DNA from: Roseomonas sp. OT10
Lineage (GTDB): Bacteria; Pseudomonadota; Alphaproteobacteria; Acetobacterales; Acetobacteraceae
DNA length: 64,000 nucleotides
Direction: 5' to 3'
Assembly: GCF_020991085.1 (NCBI RefSeq)
Contig: NZ_CP087719.1
Span: 3,616,001-3,680,000 of the forward strand
Shown: positions 27,876 to 35,800 of the stretch, one piece after another
How positions within the stretch are numbered: position 1 is the stretch's first letter
How the letters are laid out: each line of letters starts with the position of its first letter
The notes under the pieces: generated by a model
Told to the model about the DNA's origin: nothing
The model's database searches: none
The model's input: the letters and a program-made list of their open reading frames with translations, nothing else
Program-made: the position numbers and the translations under genes

Positions 27876-28877
27876 ATGCAGGATCCCATTCTGGTCGAGG
27901 TGATGCGCGGCGGGCTGGTGGAATCCCGCCATGCCGGCGCGGTCGCGGTGGTGGACGCGAAGGGCGGGCTGGTGCTCGGGCTCGGCGACATCGACCGCCC
28001 GGTCTTCCCCCGCTCGGCGGTGAAGGTCATCCAGGCCCTGCCCATGGTCGAGAGCGGCGCGGCCAGCCGCTTCGGCCTGGACCAGGAGGAGCTGGCCCTG
28101 ACCTGCGCCTCGCATGGCGGCGAGCCCCGGCACGTGGCCGTGGCGCGCGGCGTGCTCGCGAAGCTGGGGCTGGAGCCGGACTGCCTGGAATGCGGCGTGC
28201 AGTGGCCCAGCACCACCTCCGCCTCCCAGGCCCTGGCCCGCGCCGGCGAGAAGCCCTCCGCCCTGCACAACAACTGCTCCGGCAAGCATTCCGGCTTCCT
28301 GTGCCTGGCCTGCGACCTCGGCGCGCCGCCGCCGGGCTACGTCCTGGCCGACCATCCGGTGCAGCGGCGGGTGACCGCGACCCTGTCCGAGGTGACGGGG
28401 GCGAGGCTGGACGAGACCAACCGCGGCATCGATGGCTGCTCCATCCCGACCTACGCCATGCCGCTGCGCGCGGTGGCCCTGGGCTTCGCCCGGATCGGCA
28501 CGGGCGAGGGCCTGCATCCCGACCGTGCCGATGCGGCCCGGCAGCTCCGCCGGGCGGTGGCGGAGCACCCCTTCCTGGTGGCCGGCACGCGGCGCTTCGA
28601 CACGGTGGTGATGGAGGCGCTGGGCGAGCGCGCCTTCCTGAAGGTCGGCGCGGAGGGGGTCTATACCGCCGCCCTGCCGGAGCTGGGCCTGGGCGTGGCG
28701 CTGAAATGCGACGACGGCGCCAAGCGCGGGGCGGAGGCGCTGATGGCCGCCCTCCTCCTCCGCCTGCTGCCGCTCTCCGACGCCGAGGCGGCAGTGGTGC
28801 GGCCGCTGGCCGAGCCGGTGCTGAAGAACTGGAACGGCCTGGAGGTCGGCCGGGTCCGCCCCGTCCTGCCGGCCTGA
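27876..28877 (+). CDS. L-asparaginase, class 3 (Rhizobium etli ReAV type)
   Basis: A 333-residue enzyme; the ATG at 27876 has GGAGG 10 bases upstream. It matches the zinc-containing, beta-lactamase-like asparaginases rather than the bacterial type I/II enzymes. The serine/lysine pair is in RSAVK (S47, K50). The zinc-site residues are C134 and K137 in NNCSGKH, and C188 in DGCSIPT, with the same 54-residue spacing as I recall for ReAV. CASHGGEP and CDDGAKRG are also conserved. It would hydrolyse asparagine to aspartate and ammonia in the cytoplasm. It stands alone. Confidence 0.92.
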   Translation: MQDPILVEVMRGGLVESRHAGAVAVVDAKGGLVLGLGDIDRPVFPRSAVKVIQALPMVESGAASRFGLDQEELALTCASHGGEPRHVAVARGVLAKLGLEPDCLECGVQWPSTTSASQALARAGEKPSALHNNCSGKHSGFLCLACDLGAPPPGYVLADHPVQRRVTATLSEVTGARLDETNRGIDGCSIPTYAMPLRAVALGFARIGTGEGLHPDRADAARQLRRAVAEHPFLVAGTRRFDTVVMEALGERAFLKVGAEGVYTAALPELGLGVALKCDDGAKRGAEALMAALLLRLLPLSDAEAAVVRPLAEPVLKNWNGLEVGRVRPVLPA

Positions 28878-29006
28878 CCCCGTGGCCGCCGGGGCCCTTC
28901 CCGGCGGTGAAACACTAAGACCCTCGTGATGAACGCGCTTCCCAACTTGCACCCCGTCCCGGTGTGGTCTAGCGCATCCGTGCAGGCAGGAGACGCTGGA
29001 AACGCG

Positions 29007-29729
29007 ATGTCGTCGGTGCTGGATCAGGGTGCGGCCAGGGGCGCCGTGAATGGCGCCGTTCATGGGGACCACCCCCGGGCGGCCCTGGATGCCTCCGCGG
29101 TGCGGGACGCCTACCGCCGCTGGGCGGGGGTCTACGACACCGTGTTCGGCGGCGTCTCGGCCTTCGGGCGCAAGCGGGCGGTGGCGGCGGTGAACCGCCT
29201 GCCGGGCGCGCGGGTGCTGGAGGTGGGGGTGGGCACGGGCCTGGCCCTGCCCAGCTACCGCCGCGACAAGCGCGTGGTCGGCATCGACCTGTCGCGCGAG
29301 ATGCTGGAGAAGGCGCAGGAGCGCGTCGCCGCCGAGGCCCTGCCCAACGTGGACGGGCTGCTGGAGATGGACGCGGAGTCCATGGCCTTCGCCGACGACT
29401 CCTTCGACATCGCGGTGGCCATGTTCACCGCCTCGGTCGTGCCCGACGCGAAGAAGCTCTTCGCCGAGATGAGCCGCGTCGTCCGCCCCGGCGGCCGGCT
29501 GCTCTTCGTCAACCACTTCGCCGCCGAAGCCGGGCCACGCTGGTGGGTGGAGCGGGCGATGGCCCCGCTCTCCCGCGTGCTGGGCTGGCACCCGGATTTC
29601 GCCCTGGACGCGCTGCTCGACCGGGCCACCACGGAGGTGGAGGCGCTGGAGCCCTGCCCGCCGGCCGGGCTCTTTACCCTGGTCCAGGTGCGCAACGGGG
29701 TGGAGGCGCGTCAACTGGCGGCGGCCTGA
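29007..29729 (+). CDS. Class I SAM-dependent methyltransferase, PmtA-like
   Basis: A 240-residue protein with the start taken at 29007 (MSSVLDQGAARG); an ATG at 28929 in the same frame is possible. The SAM-binding loop is VLEVGVGTGLALP, followed by VGIDLSREML and AVAMFTASVVPD. The opening YRRWAGVYDTVFG and the body fit phosphatidylethanolamine N-methyltransferase of the Rhodobacter/Rhizobium Pmt type, which makes phosphatidylcholine at the membrane. Some related enzymes have other acceptors. It is 129 bases after the asparaginase gene on the same strand. Confidence 0.8.
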   Translation: MSSVLDQGAARGAVNGAVHGDHPRAALDASAVRDAYRRWAGVYDTVFGGVSAFGRKRAVAAVNRLPGARVLEVGVGTGLALPSYRRDKRVVGIDLSREMLEKAQERVAAEALPNVDGLLEMDAESMAFADDSFDIAVAMFTASVVPDAKKLFAEMSRVVRPGGRLLFVNHFAAEAGPRWWVERAMAPLSRVLGWHPDFALDALLDRATTEVEALEPCPPAGLFTLVQVRNGVEARQLAAA

Positions 29730-29903
29730 TAGCCGGCGGCCCCTCGCCGGCCCCGAAGCCCTGGCGCCGGAGCATCGGCGCCGCGGCGGGGGACCGGATC
29801 CCGGCTCTGCGCTCCGCTGCGGGGCCGGAGGCGCGCGGGGACCGGTCGTGTGGGGACCGGCCCCGCGGGACGGCGCCCTCCCCGCCGTCAGCCACGCCCG
29901 CGC

Positions 29904-30776
29904 TCAGCCTTGCGTGGGCGCCCTGACGAAGCCGGTGATGGCCGCCATCAGGGCCTCGGGCTCGTCGGCGCGGATCGAGTGGCTGCTCTCCTCGAAGATC
30001 CGCAGGGTCGAACCGGGGATCAGCCGATGGATCTCCTCGGAGAAATCGGGCGGGCAGATCCAGTCGTGGCGGCCGGCCAGGATCAGGGTCGGCGCGGTGA
30101 TCTTCCCCAGCTCGGGCCGCAGGTCGAAGCCGCGCAGCACCCCGCCGGGCCCGAAGGCCCGATTCAGCGGCTCCGGCGCATAGCGCGCCCGCGCGCGGGA
30201 CGCCTCGCCTGCCACGGGATCGTAGCGGCGGGAATAGAGCGGCCCCATGGCCGCGTAGTAGTCCCGCATCTGCTCCACCGTCTCGAAGCCGCCGGCCCAG
30301 AGCCGCTCGCAGACCCGCTGCTGCCCGGGGGTGCCATGCTGCCGCACGAAGGCCTCGGCCCGCGGGATGAACCCGCCATGCGCGGCGGTGACGATCAGCA
30401 CCAGATGGGAGACCGCCTCCGGGTAGCGCGCCGCATGGGCCATGGCGACCATGCCGCCGTAGCTGGTGCCCAGGCTGACGATGGGCCCCAGGCCCAGGTG
30501 GCGGCGCAGCGCCTCCATGTCCTCGACATTCTCGTCCAGCGTGTAGCGCTGCGGGTCCCCCCTGGCCGAGCGGCCCTGGCCGCGATGGTCGAAATAGACC
30601 AGCTGCATGTGGTGGGAGAGCGGGGTGTAGCCGGGCTTGAAGCCACTGTGGTCGCCGCCCGGCCCACCATGGATGGCGAAGGCCACGGGGCGCTCCACCA
30701 TCGCCGGCCCTTCCGGAACCAGCCCCATGCCCTCGACGTCGAACCAGATCTCCGTGTCCCGGACCCGTGCGCGCAC
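29904..30776 (-). CDS. Alpha/beta hydrolase, proline iminopeptidase-like
   Basis: A 290-residue protein. I chose the GTG at 30776 (VRARVRDTEIWFDVEG), with GGGAG 7 bases upstream, because family members begin here; a longer frame adds unrelated sequence. The iminopeptidase hallmark HGGPGG is at about residues 33-38, the nucleophile elbow reads GTSYGG, the acid lies in AGRHDWICPP and the histidine in EESSHSIRAD. It is cytoplasmic. It could be a prolyl aminopeptidase or another small-substrate hydrolase; context does not decide. It faces the marR gene divergently. Confidence 0.85.
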   Translation of the reverse strand: MRARVRDTEIWFDVEGMGLVPEGPAMVERPVAFAIHGGPGGDHSGFKPGYTPLSHHMQLVYFDHRGQGRSARGDPQRYTLDENVEDMEALRRHLGLGPIVSLGTSYGGMVAMAHAARYPEAVSHLVLIVTAAHGGFIPRAEAFVRQHGTPGQQRVCERLWAGGFETVEQMRDYYAAMGPLYSRRYDPVAGEASRARARYAPEPLNRAFGPGGVLRGFDLRPELGKITAPTLILAGRHDWICPPDFSEEIHRLIPGSTLRIFEESSHSIRADEPEALMAAITGFVRAPTQG

Positions 30777-30981
30777 GCGCCGTCTCCCTCTGCCGCCTAT
30801 CGCGGCCCATGGTGACGCAGCCGGCCCCGCCGTCCAGGCCCCGGCGGGCGGATGCCCGCAAGCCGGATGGCCAGTGCCGCCAGGGTTGGCCAGCCGGCAG
30901 TTCCGCCAGGGGCGGCGCGCCCCGTCCGGCATCTCATGCGGGCGGGCTGTCTCCCACCGCCTTCAGGCGACGGCATGTGGG

Positions 30982-31011
30982 TTGACGTAAATCGTTGATA
31001 TCAACTAATTA
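30982..31011 (+). promoter_or_regulatory. marR promoter with operator inside the spacer
   Basis: TTGACG (30982-30987) and TAATTA (31006-31011) are spaced by 18 bases. The perfect 12-bp palindrome GTTGATATCAAC (30994-31005) fills the spacer. TTGATATCAA-like sites are typical MarR operators, so the regulator probably represses itself. Transcription would begin at about the ATG at 31017, giving a leaderless message. Confidence 0.55.
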
Positions 31012-31016
31012 AAGCC

Positions 31017-31484
31017 ATGCCGAAACCCCCGCCACCGGATGAGGATGCTTCCGGGGTCCCGGTGCCCTTCGCAACCACCCTGCATGTCCGTGACCATTGC
31101 CTCTGCCTGTTTACGCAGCGCGCCGCGCGGACGCTGGCACGGCGCTTCGACGAGGCGCTGCGCCCGCTGGGCCTGACCAACGGCCAGTTCTCCCTGATGA
31201 TGTCGCTCAACCGGCCGGAGCCGGCGGCGATGGGCCCGGTCGCCGCCCTGCTGGGAATGGACCGCACCACCCTGACCGCCGCGCTGAAGCCGCTTGAGCG
31301 GCGCGGACTGGTCCAGGTCCTGGTGGACCCGGCGGACCGGCGCAGTCGGCGCCTGCGCCTGACCCCGGACGGGATGCGCCTGCTCGTCGAGGCCGTGCCG
31401 GTCTGGACCCGAACCCATGCGGCCGTGGAGAGCAGCCTGGCCGACCCGGATGCGTTGCGGCGGGAGCTGCGGGCCCTGGCCTGA
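31017..31484 (+). CDS. MarR family transcriptional regulator
   Basis: A 155-residue winged-helix regulator. The helical dimerisation start (CLCLFTQRAARTLARRFDEAL) is followed by the recognition region MGPVAALLGMDRTTLTAALK and the wing with DPADRRSRRLRLTPDG, which contains the conserved Asp-x-Arg-x-Arg pattern. There is almost no room for a leader between the predicted promoter and the ATG. Two cysteines near residues 27-30 (DHCLCLF) could be redox-active, but this is inference. Its target may be itself and the divergent hydrolase gene 240 bases away. Confidence 0.92.
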   Translation: MPKPPPPDEDASGVPVPFATTLHVRDHCLCLFTQRAARTLARRFDEALRPLGLTNGQFSLMMSLNRPEPAAMGPVAALLGMDRTTLTAALKPLERRGLVQVLVDPADRRSRRLRLTPDGMRLLVEAVPVWTRTHAAVESSLADPDALRRELRALA

Positions 31485-31485
31485 C

Positions 31486-31900
31486 ACGGACGGCGGGATG
31501 CGTGGATCCGTGCCGGCGCGGGGTGCGCCCGTGGCCCGGGGGCAAGGCTCTGCCTCGCCCCCGTACCCCCACTCCGCCAGGACCCTGCGGGCCCTGGACC
31601 CGATCAGCGCTGCCGCGCGGCTGTCTGTGACGGGGTCACAGCGCCGAGGAGCCATGCTCCTCGGCGGGTACGGCCTCCATGCTCGCGGACGCCCTCTGAA
31701 GTTTTTCCAGAGTCCCGCCTGTCCGCGTTCCGTCAGGGATCAGCCCGCAGGCTGACGCCCCCCGGAAGCACCAGACTCCCAGCGGGGACCGGGGCCCGCT
31801 TGTGGCCCCGGCAGGGGAGGGTCCGTGGAGGGGACGGCGTCCCCTCCCGGTCCCGCGCCCGAACACGACAGCACGACAGGTCAGCTCATCCCGCCGTCGG
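31486..31900 (+). repeat. Interspersed structured repeat, copy A
   Basis: About 415 bp of non-coding DNA nearly identical in long blocks to copies B, C and D. Its 12-base ends are perfect inverted repeats (31489-31500 GACGGCGGGATG, 31887-31898). Conserved hairpins in order: GGGGGCAAGGC/GCCTCGCCCCC; CCAGG/CCTGG; GCCGAGGAG-CCATG-CTCCTCGGC; CTCTG...CAGAG with a T-rich loop; CAGCC/GGCTG; CCGGGGCC/GGCCCCGG; GGAGGGGAC/GTCCCCTCC. It begins 2 bases after the marR stop. The remaining bases to the surE stop (31901-32036) hold nothing I recognise. Confidence 0.85.
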
Positions 31901-32036
31901 CATGATGGGGCCCGACGGAGTCCGGCCGCTTCATGCGAGGCGGCGTCCCCTCCAGACAACTCCATGGGGCACGAGCCGCGCCTTCCCTCCGCGCGCCCGT
32001 GCGGCCGCCGGCGGGGGGCCGGCTGCTATGCCCACC

Positions 32037-32822
32037 TCAGCTGCCCGATGGGGCGGCCAGCGATGCCGCCAGGGACGCATAGGTCACTTCGTCCGTCCGC
32101 TCGAAGCGCAGCGGCGTGACGGAAACCCGGCCCTGGGCCACAGCGACGGTTTCGCTGTCCTCCGCGTTCGGGCGCGGGCCGCGACGGAACTGCAACCAGT
32201 GATAGCCGATGCGCCGCGGGTCGGTGCGCGAGATGACGTCGATCCCCTCCACCAGGCCCACGCCCTGCCGGGTCAGGGTCAGCGGCCCTGCCTCCTCCGG
32301 CGCGCAATCCGGGAAGTTCACGCTGAGGCAGGCACGGTCGCCCCAGCTCTCCGCCAGCAGGCGGCGGATCACGTCCGGCGCCAGCGCCTCCGCCGTGGCC
32401 CACGGCACCGCATCCGGGTCGGAGAAGGCCTGGCTCAGCGCGATGGAGGGGATGCCCAGCAGCATCCCCGTCATCGCCGCGCCGACCGTGCCGGAGAAGA
32501 CGGTCTCCACCCCGAGGTTGGCGCCGCGGTTGATGCCGGAGAGGATCAGCTCCGGCGGCCCTTCCGCCAGCAGCGCCCGCACCCCCATCACCGCGCAGTC
32601 GCCCGGCGTGCCCAGCACGGCGAAGCGGCGCTCCCCCTGCGGGCTCACCCGCAGCGGGCTGTGCAGGCTGATGGAGTGCGAGGTGCCGCTCTGGTCGTGC
32701 TCCGGCGCCACCACCCAGACCTCGCGCGCCAGGGCCGCCGCCACCCGCTCCAGCACCGCCAGGCCGGGGGCATGGATCCCATCATCGTTGGTCAGCAGCA
32801 CCCGGCCGAGAAGCGGCTCCAT
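32037..32822 (-). CDS. surE: 5'/3'-nucleotidase SurE
   Basis: A 261-residue enzyme. Start at 32822 (MEPLLGRVLLTNDDGIHAPG); its A is shared with the TGA of the upstream aldolase gene (TGATG), so translation is coupled. The metal site is the N-terminal LTNDDG plus the Ser in DQSGTSHSISL and the Asn in LSGINRGANLG. GTPGDCAVMGVRALL is also conserved. SurE removes phosphate from nucleoside monophosphates and short polyphosphates during stress. The usual pcm neighbour is absent; the pairing with an HpcH-type aldolase is unusual. Confidence 0.95.
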   Translation of the reverse strand: MEPLLGRVLLTNDDGIHAPGLAVLERVAAALAREVWVVAPEHDQSGTSHSISLHSPLRVSPQGERRFAVLGTPGDCAVMGVRALLAEGPPELILSGINRGANLGVETVFSGTVGAAMTGMLLGIPSIALSQAFSDPDAVPWATAEALAPDVIRRLLAESWGDRACLSVNFPDCAPEEAGPLTLTRQGVGLVEGIDVISRTDPRRIGYHWLQFRRGPRPNAEDSETVAVAQGRVSVTPLRFERTDEVTYASLAASLAAPSGS

Positions 32823-33613
32823 CACGCGCCCCTCCGCGCTTCGCGCCAGCGGTGCCACTCCTCGCCCTGGGCTGCGGCCGCGGCGCGGACGATGGCGATG
32901 TCGCTGCCCGAGGCGACGGCGGCATAGCCCTCGGCGAAGAGGTCCTGCCAGCTCCTGCCGTCGCGCGGCACGGTGGAGAGCGGCTTGCCCACGGCGCGCA
33001 CGCCCTCCGCCGCACGGGCGATCAGCGCCTCCACCTCTGGATGGCCCGTCTCACCGGGGAAGCCCGCGCTGCCGGACAGGTCCGAGGGGCCGATGAAGAC
33101 CATGTCCACCCCGGGGACGGAGGCGATGGCCTCGGCGTTCTCCACCGCCTTCACCGTCTCGATCTGCGGCACGATCAGCATCTGCTCGTGCGCCCGGGCG
33201 ACGTAGTCCCCGATCAGTCCGAAGCGCGAACCGCGCACCACGCCGGCGGCGTTGCCGCGCCGGCCGATCGGCGGGTAGAGGCAGGCATCCACCACCGCCC
33301 GCGCCTCCTCCGCCGTGTCCACCATGGGGACCAGCAGGGCCTGCGCCCCGGCATCGACGATGCGCTTCAGATAGACCGGATCGCCGGCCGGCACCCGGAT
33401 CATGCCCGTCGTGGGGCTGCCGTTCAGGGCGCGCAGCATCTGCATCGCATCCTGCACGCCACCCGGCCCGTGCTCCTGGTCGATGATGATGAAGTCCAGG
33501 CCGACGAGGCCCGCGATCTCCGCCATGGTCGGGTTGCCGCTCTGCACCCACATCCCGAAGCAGGGCTGGCCCTGGCGGATGCGGGTCTTGAGCCGGTTCT
33601 CGGGAATGTCCAT
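32822..33613 (-). CDS. HpcH/HpaI family 2-oxo-acid aldolase
   Basis: A 263-residue class II (metal-dependent) pyruvate aldolase; start MDIPENRLKTRIRQG at 33613. Characteristic pieces are FGMWVQSGNPTMAEIAG, DFIIIDQEHGPGG (with the catalytic-site His), the Arg in MIRVPAGDP, the metal-binding Glu in VPQIETVKAVENAE, and GPSDLSGSAGFPG. Such enzymes cleave 4-hydroxy-2-oxo acids to pyruvate and an aldehyde. It is translationally coupled to surE. The substrate is unknown. Confidence 0.92.
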   Translation of the reverse strand: MDIPENRLKTRIRQGQPCFGMWVQSGNPTMAEIAGLVGLDFIIIDQEHGPGGVQDAMQMLRALNGSPTTGMIRVPAGDPVYLKRIVDAGAQALLVPMVDTAEEARAVVDACLYPPIGRRGNAAGVVRGSRFGLIGDYVARAHEQMLIVPQIETVKAVENAEAIASVPGVDMVFIGPSDLSGSAGFPGETGHPEVEALIARAAEGVRAVGKPLSTVPRDGRSWQDLFAEGYAAVASGSDIAIVRAAAAAQGEEWHRWREARRGA

Positions 33614-33865
33614 GGGCGGTCGTGTTCCTCCTGGCCTGCCGGGCAAGGCGGCAGCCCGCCCCCCGGGGGCCCGGCGAGTCCGCCCCGCATCCGAGGGACC
33701 AGCATCGGACCGGCGCCGGCCGGAGGGAAGCCCGGCGAGGCACGCCCGGCTCCGGGCGGGGGCCATCGGCCGTTCCGGCATCGGCTGGGCGGGGCGGGGG
33801 CGGCGGAGGCCGGGCGGTGCCGCCCCCCCAGCCGCGGGCACGGGGCGGGTTGCGCCGGCCGCGCT

Positions 33866-35800
33866 TCAGGCCACGAGTTCGATGATCCGCTGCGGGCTGC
33901 CCTCGGCACGGCAGGCCATGGTCCGCCCGTCCGGCAGCGGCACGGCGGTCAGGCCGGCATCCTCGTAGGCGCGCTGCATCCCGCGCCCGATGCCGACGAA
34001 GGCCGGCTCCACCCCGGCGGCCTCGCACAGGTCGCGGAAGCGCCAGATGGCGGAGATGCGCGCCTGCGGCTCGCCGGCCGGGTCGCCCTCCGCCAGCCAG
34101 GCCTCGTCGGTCCGGCGGAAGGCGAAGCCGGCGCGCACCCCTTCGGCGAAGAGCGCGCCCCAGGCCTCCTCCCCGCCCAGGGGCTCGGGTGTCCTGGCCC
34201 CCAGCCGCCGCAACAGGCGCCGCGTGTCCTCGTCATAGGGTGCGGCGGCGATGCGCGCCGGCCGCAGCAGGCGGAAGGCCGCGAAGAGCAGCATGGCCGC
34301 GGCCAGCCCCACGGCGAATCGCAGCGGCGTGGGGGAGCGGGCGAGGAGGACCACCTCCCACCAGGCGGCATCCGGCACGTCGCCCTCATAGGCGATGGTG
34401 GCCAGCGTCAGGCCGCAGACCACCCCGCCGGCCAGGGAGAGCAGCCGGCTTGGCGTCATCGGCTCGGCCGTCAGGCGGGCGTCGCGGTAGAAGGCGCCGC
34501 GCAGGACGGCCAGCAGCAGGGCGACGGCCAGCACCGCCCCGATCAGGATCCAGGAATCGCCGCGCACCAGCAGGATGGCGGCGCCGTTCAGCAGCAGGAA
34601 CAGCCCGGCATACCAGGAGATGCGCAGCCGCCGCAGCAGCCCCCAGGCATTGGCCAGCAGCAGCGAGCCCACGACGGAGGCCGCGAACTGGCCGAAGAGG
34701 GAGACCCACTCCCCGGCCCAGTCGGCGAGCGGCGTGCCGCGGCCGGGTAGGGCGCCGAGGAAGAGCAGCGCCACCCCGGCCAGCCCGGCGAGGCCCGCCA
34801 CCGCCGGCACCTCCAGCGCATCGGCCACCCGCGCTTCGGCCCGCAGCTTCGTCATGATGGCGCGGCGCTGGCTCAGCTCGAAGGCCACGAAGAGGCCGCC
34901 CGCCAGGAAGAGCGGAATGATGTAGTAGAACAGCCGGAACAGCAGGATCGCGCCCAGCACCTGCGGCGCGCCCAGCCAGGGGCTGAGGCTGAGCAGCATG
35001 AAGCCGTCGAACACCCCCAGCCCGCCGGGCACGCTGGCGGCGAGGCCTGCGGTGTAGCCGGCGACGTAGATGCCCAGGAACATCAGGAAGGTCAGCTCGG
35101 AATGGCTGACCGGCAGCAGAACGTAGAAGATCATCGCCGTCACCGCGACGTCCACGCTGGCCAGCACCACCTGGGCGATGGCGAGCTTCAGGCCGGGCAG
35201 GTCGATCTTGTGGCCGAACAGGGTGAAGTGCGGCACGAAGCGGGCCAGCACGACGTAGGTGGCGACGATGGCGAAGAGGACCACCGCCAGGATCTGCGCC
35301 GCCCAGCCGGGCACCGGCTTGCCCTCGCCGACCCAGGGCAGCACCTCCGGATGGGTCAGCAGCACGAGGCCGCCGAGGGCGAAGCCGCCCAGGCCGAAGG
35401 TCAGGCTGGTGAAGGCGATGACCTTGGCGATCTCGCCCGGCGTCAGCCCCCAGGCGGCGTAGAAGCGATAGCGCACCGCCGCGCCGGAGACGGCCGCGAA
35501 GCCCAGGTTGTGCGCCATGACATAGGCGCAGAAGGAGGCGAGGGCGGTCCGGGAATAGGAGATCGGCTTGCCGGCATAGACGCTGCCGAGCCGGTCGTAG
35601 ACGGTCAGCACCGCATAGGCGAGCAGGGTCCAGGCGACGGAGAGCCAGATGTTGTGGGCCGGCGTGGCGGCCAGGGCGCTGGTCACGTCCTCCCACTTCA
35701 GGTCGCGGAACTCGCGCTGGACCACGTAGATCGCGCCGATCACGAGCAGCAGGCCGAAGGCCGTCGCGCCGTGCTTGCGCACCACCGGGGGGATGCGCAT
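33866..35800 (-). CDS. MprF-like lysylphosphatidylglycerol flippase with truncated synthase domain
   Basis: A 644-residue protein. Residues 1 to about 520 are a polytopic membrane region of the MprF/UPF0104 type (AHNLGFAAVSGAAVRYRFY, SVPGGLGVFDGFMLL, FRLFYYIIPLFLAGG). Only about 120 cytosolic residues follow, resembling the first part of the synthase domain (AFRRTDEAWLAEGDP, ISAIWRFRDLCEAAGVEPAF). They stop after MACRAEGSPQRIIELVA. The second half that carries aminoacyl transfer is absent, and only 252 non-coding bases precede the next gene. Its ATG shares one base with the lysyl-tRNA synthetase stop (TGATG). I infer a flippase or partner-dependent enzyme. Confidence 0.88.
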   Translation of the reverse strand: MRIPPVVRKHGATAFGLLLVIGAIYVVQREFRDLKWEDVTSALAATPAHNIWLSVAWTLLAYAVLTVYDRLGSVYAGKPISYSRTALASFCAYVMAHNLGFAAVSGAAVRYRFYAAWGLTPGEIAKVIAFTSLTFGLGGFALGGLVLLTHPEVLPWVGEGKPVPGWAAQILAVVLFAIVATYVVLARFVPHFTLFGHKIDLPGLKLAIAQVVLASVDVAVTAMIFYVLLPVSHSELTFLMFLGIYVAGYTAGLAASVPGGLGVFDGFMLLSLSPWLGAPQVLGAILLFRLFYYIIPLFLAGGLFVAFELSQRRAIMTKLRAEARVADALEVPAVAGLAGLAGVALLFLGALPGRGTPLADWAGEWVSLFGQFAASVVGSLLLANAWGLLRRLRISWYAGLFLLLNGAAILLVRGDSWILIGAVLAVALLLAVLRGAFYRDARLTAEPMTPSRLLSLAGGVVCGLTLATIAYEGDVPDAAWWEVVLLARSPTPLRFAVGLAAAMLLFAAFRLLRPARIAAAPYDEDTRRLLRRLGARTPEPLGGEEAWGALFAEGVRAGFAFRRTDEAWLAEGDPAGEPQARISAIWRFRDLCEAAGVEPAFVGIGRGMQRAYEDAGLTAVPLPDGRTMACRAEGSPQRIIELVA

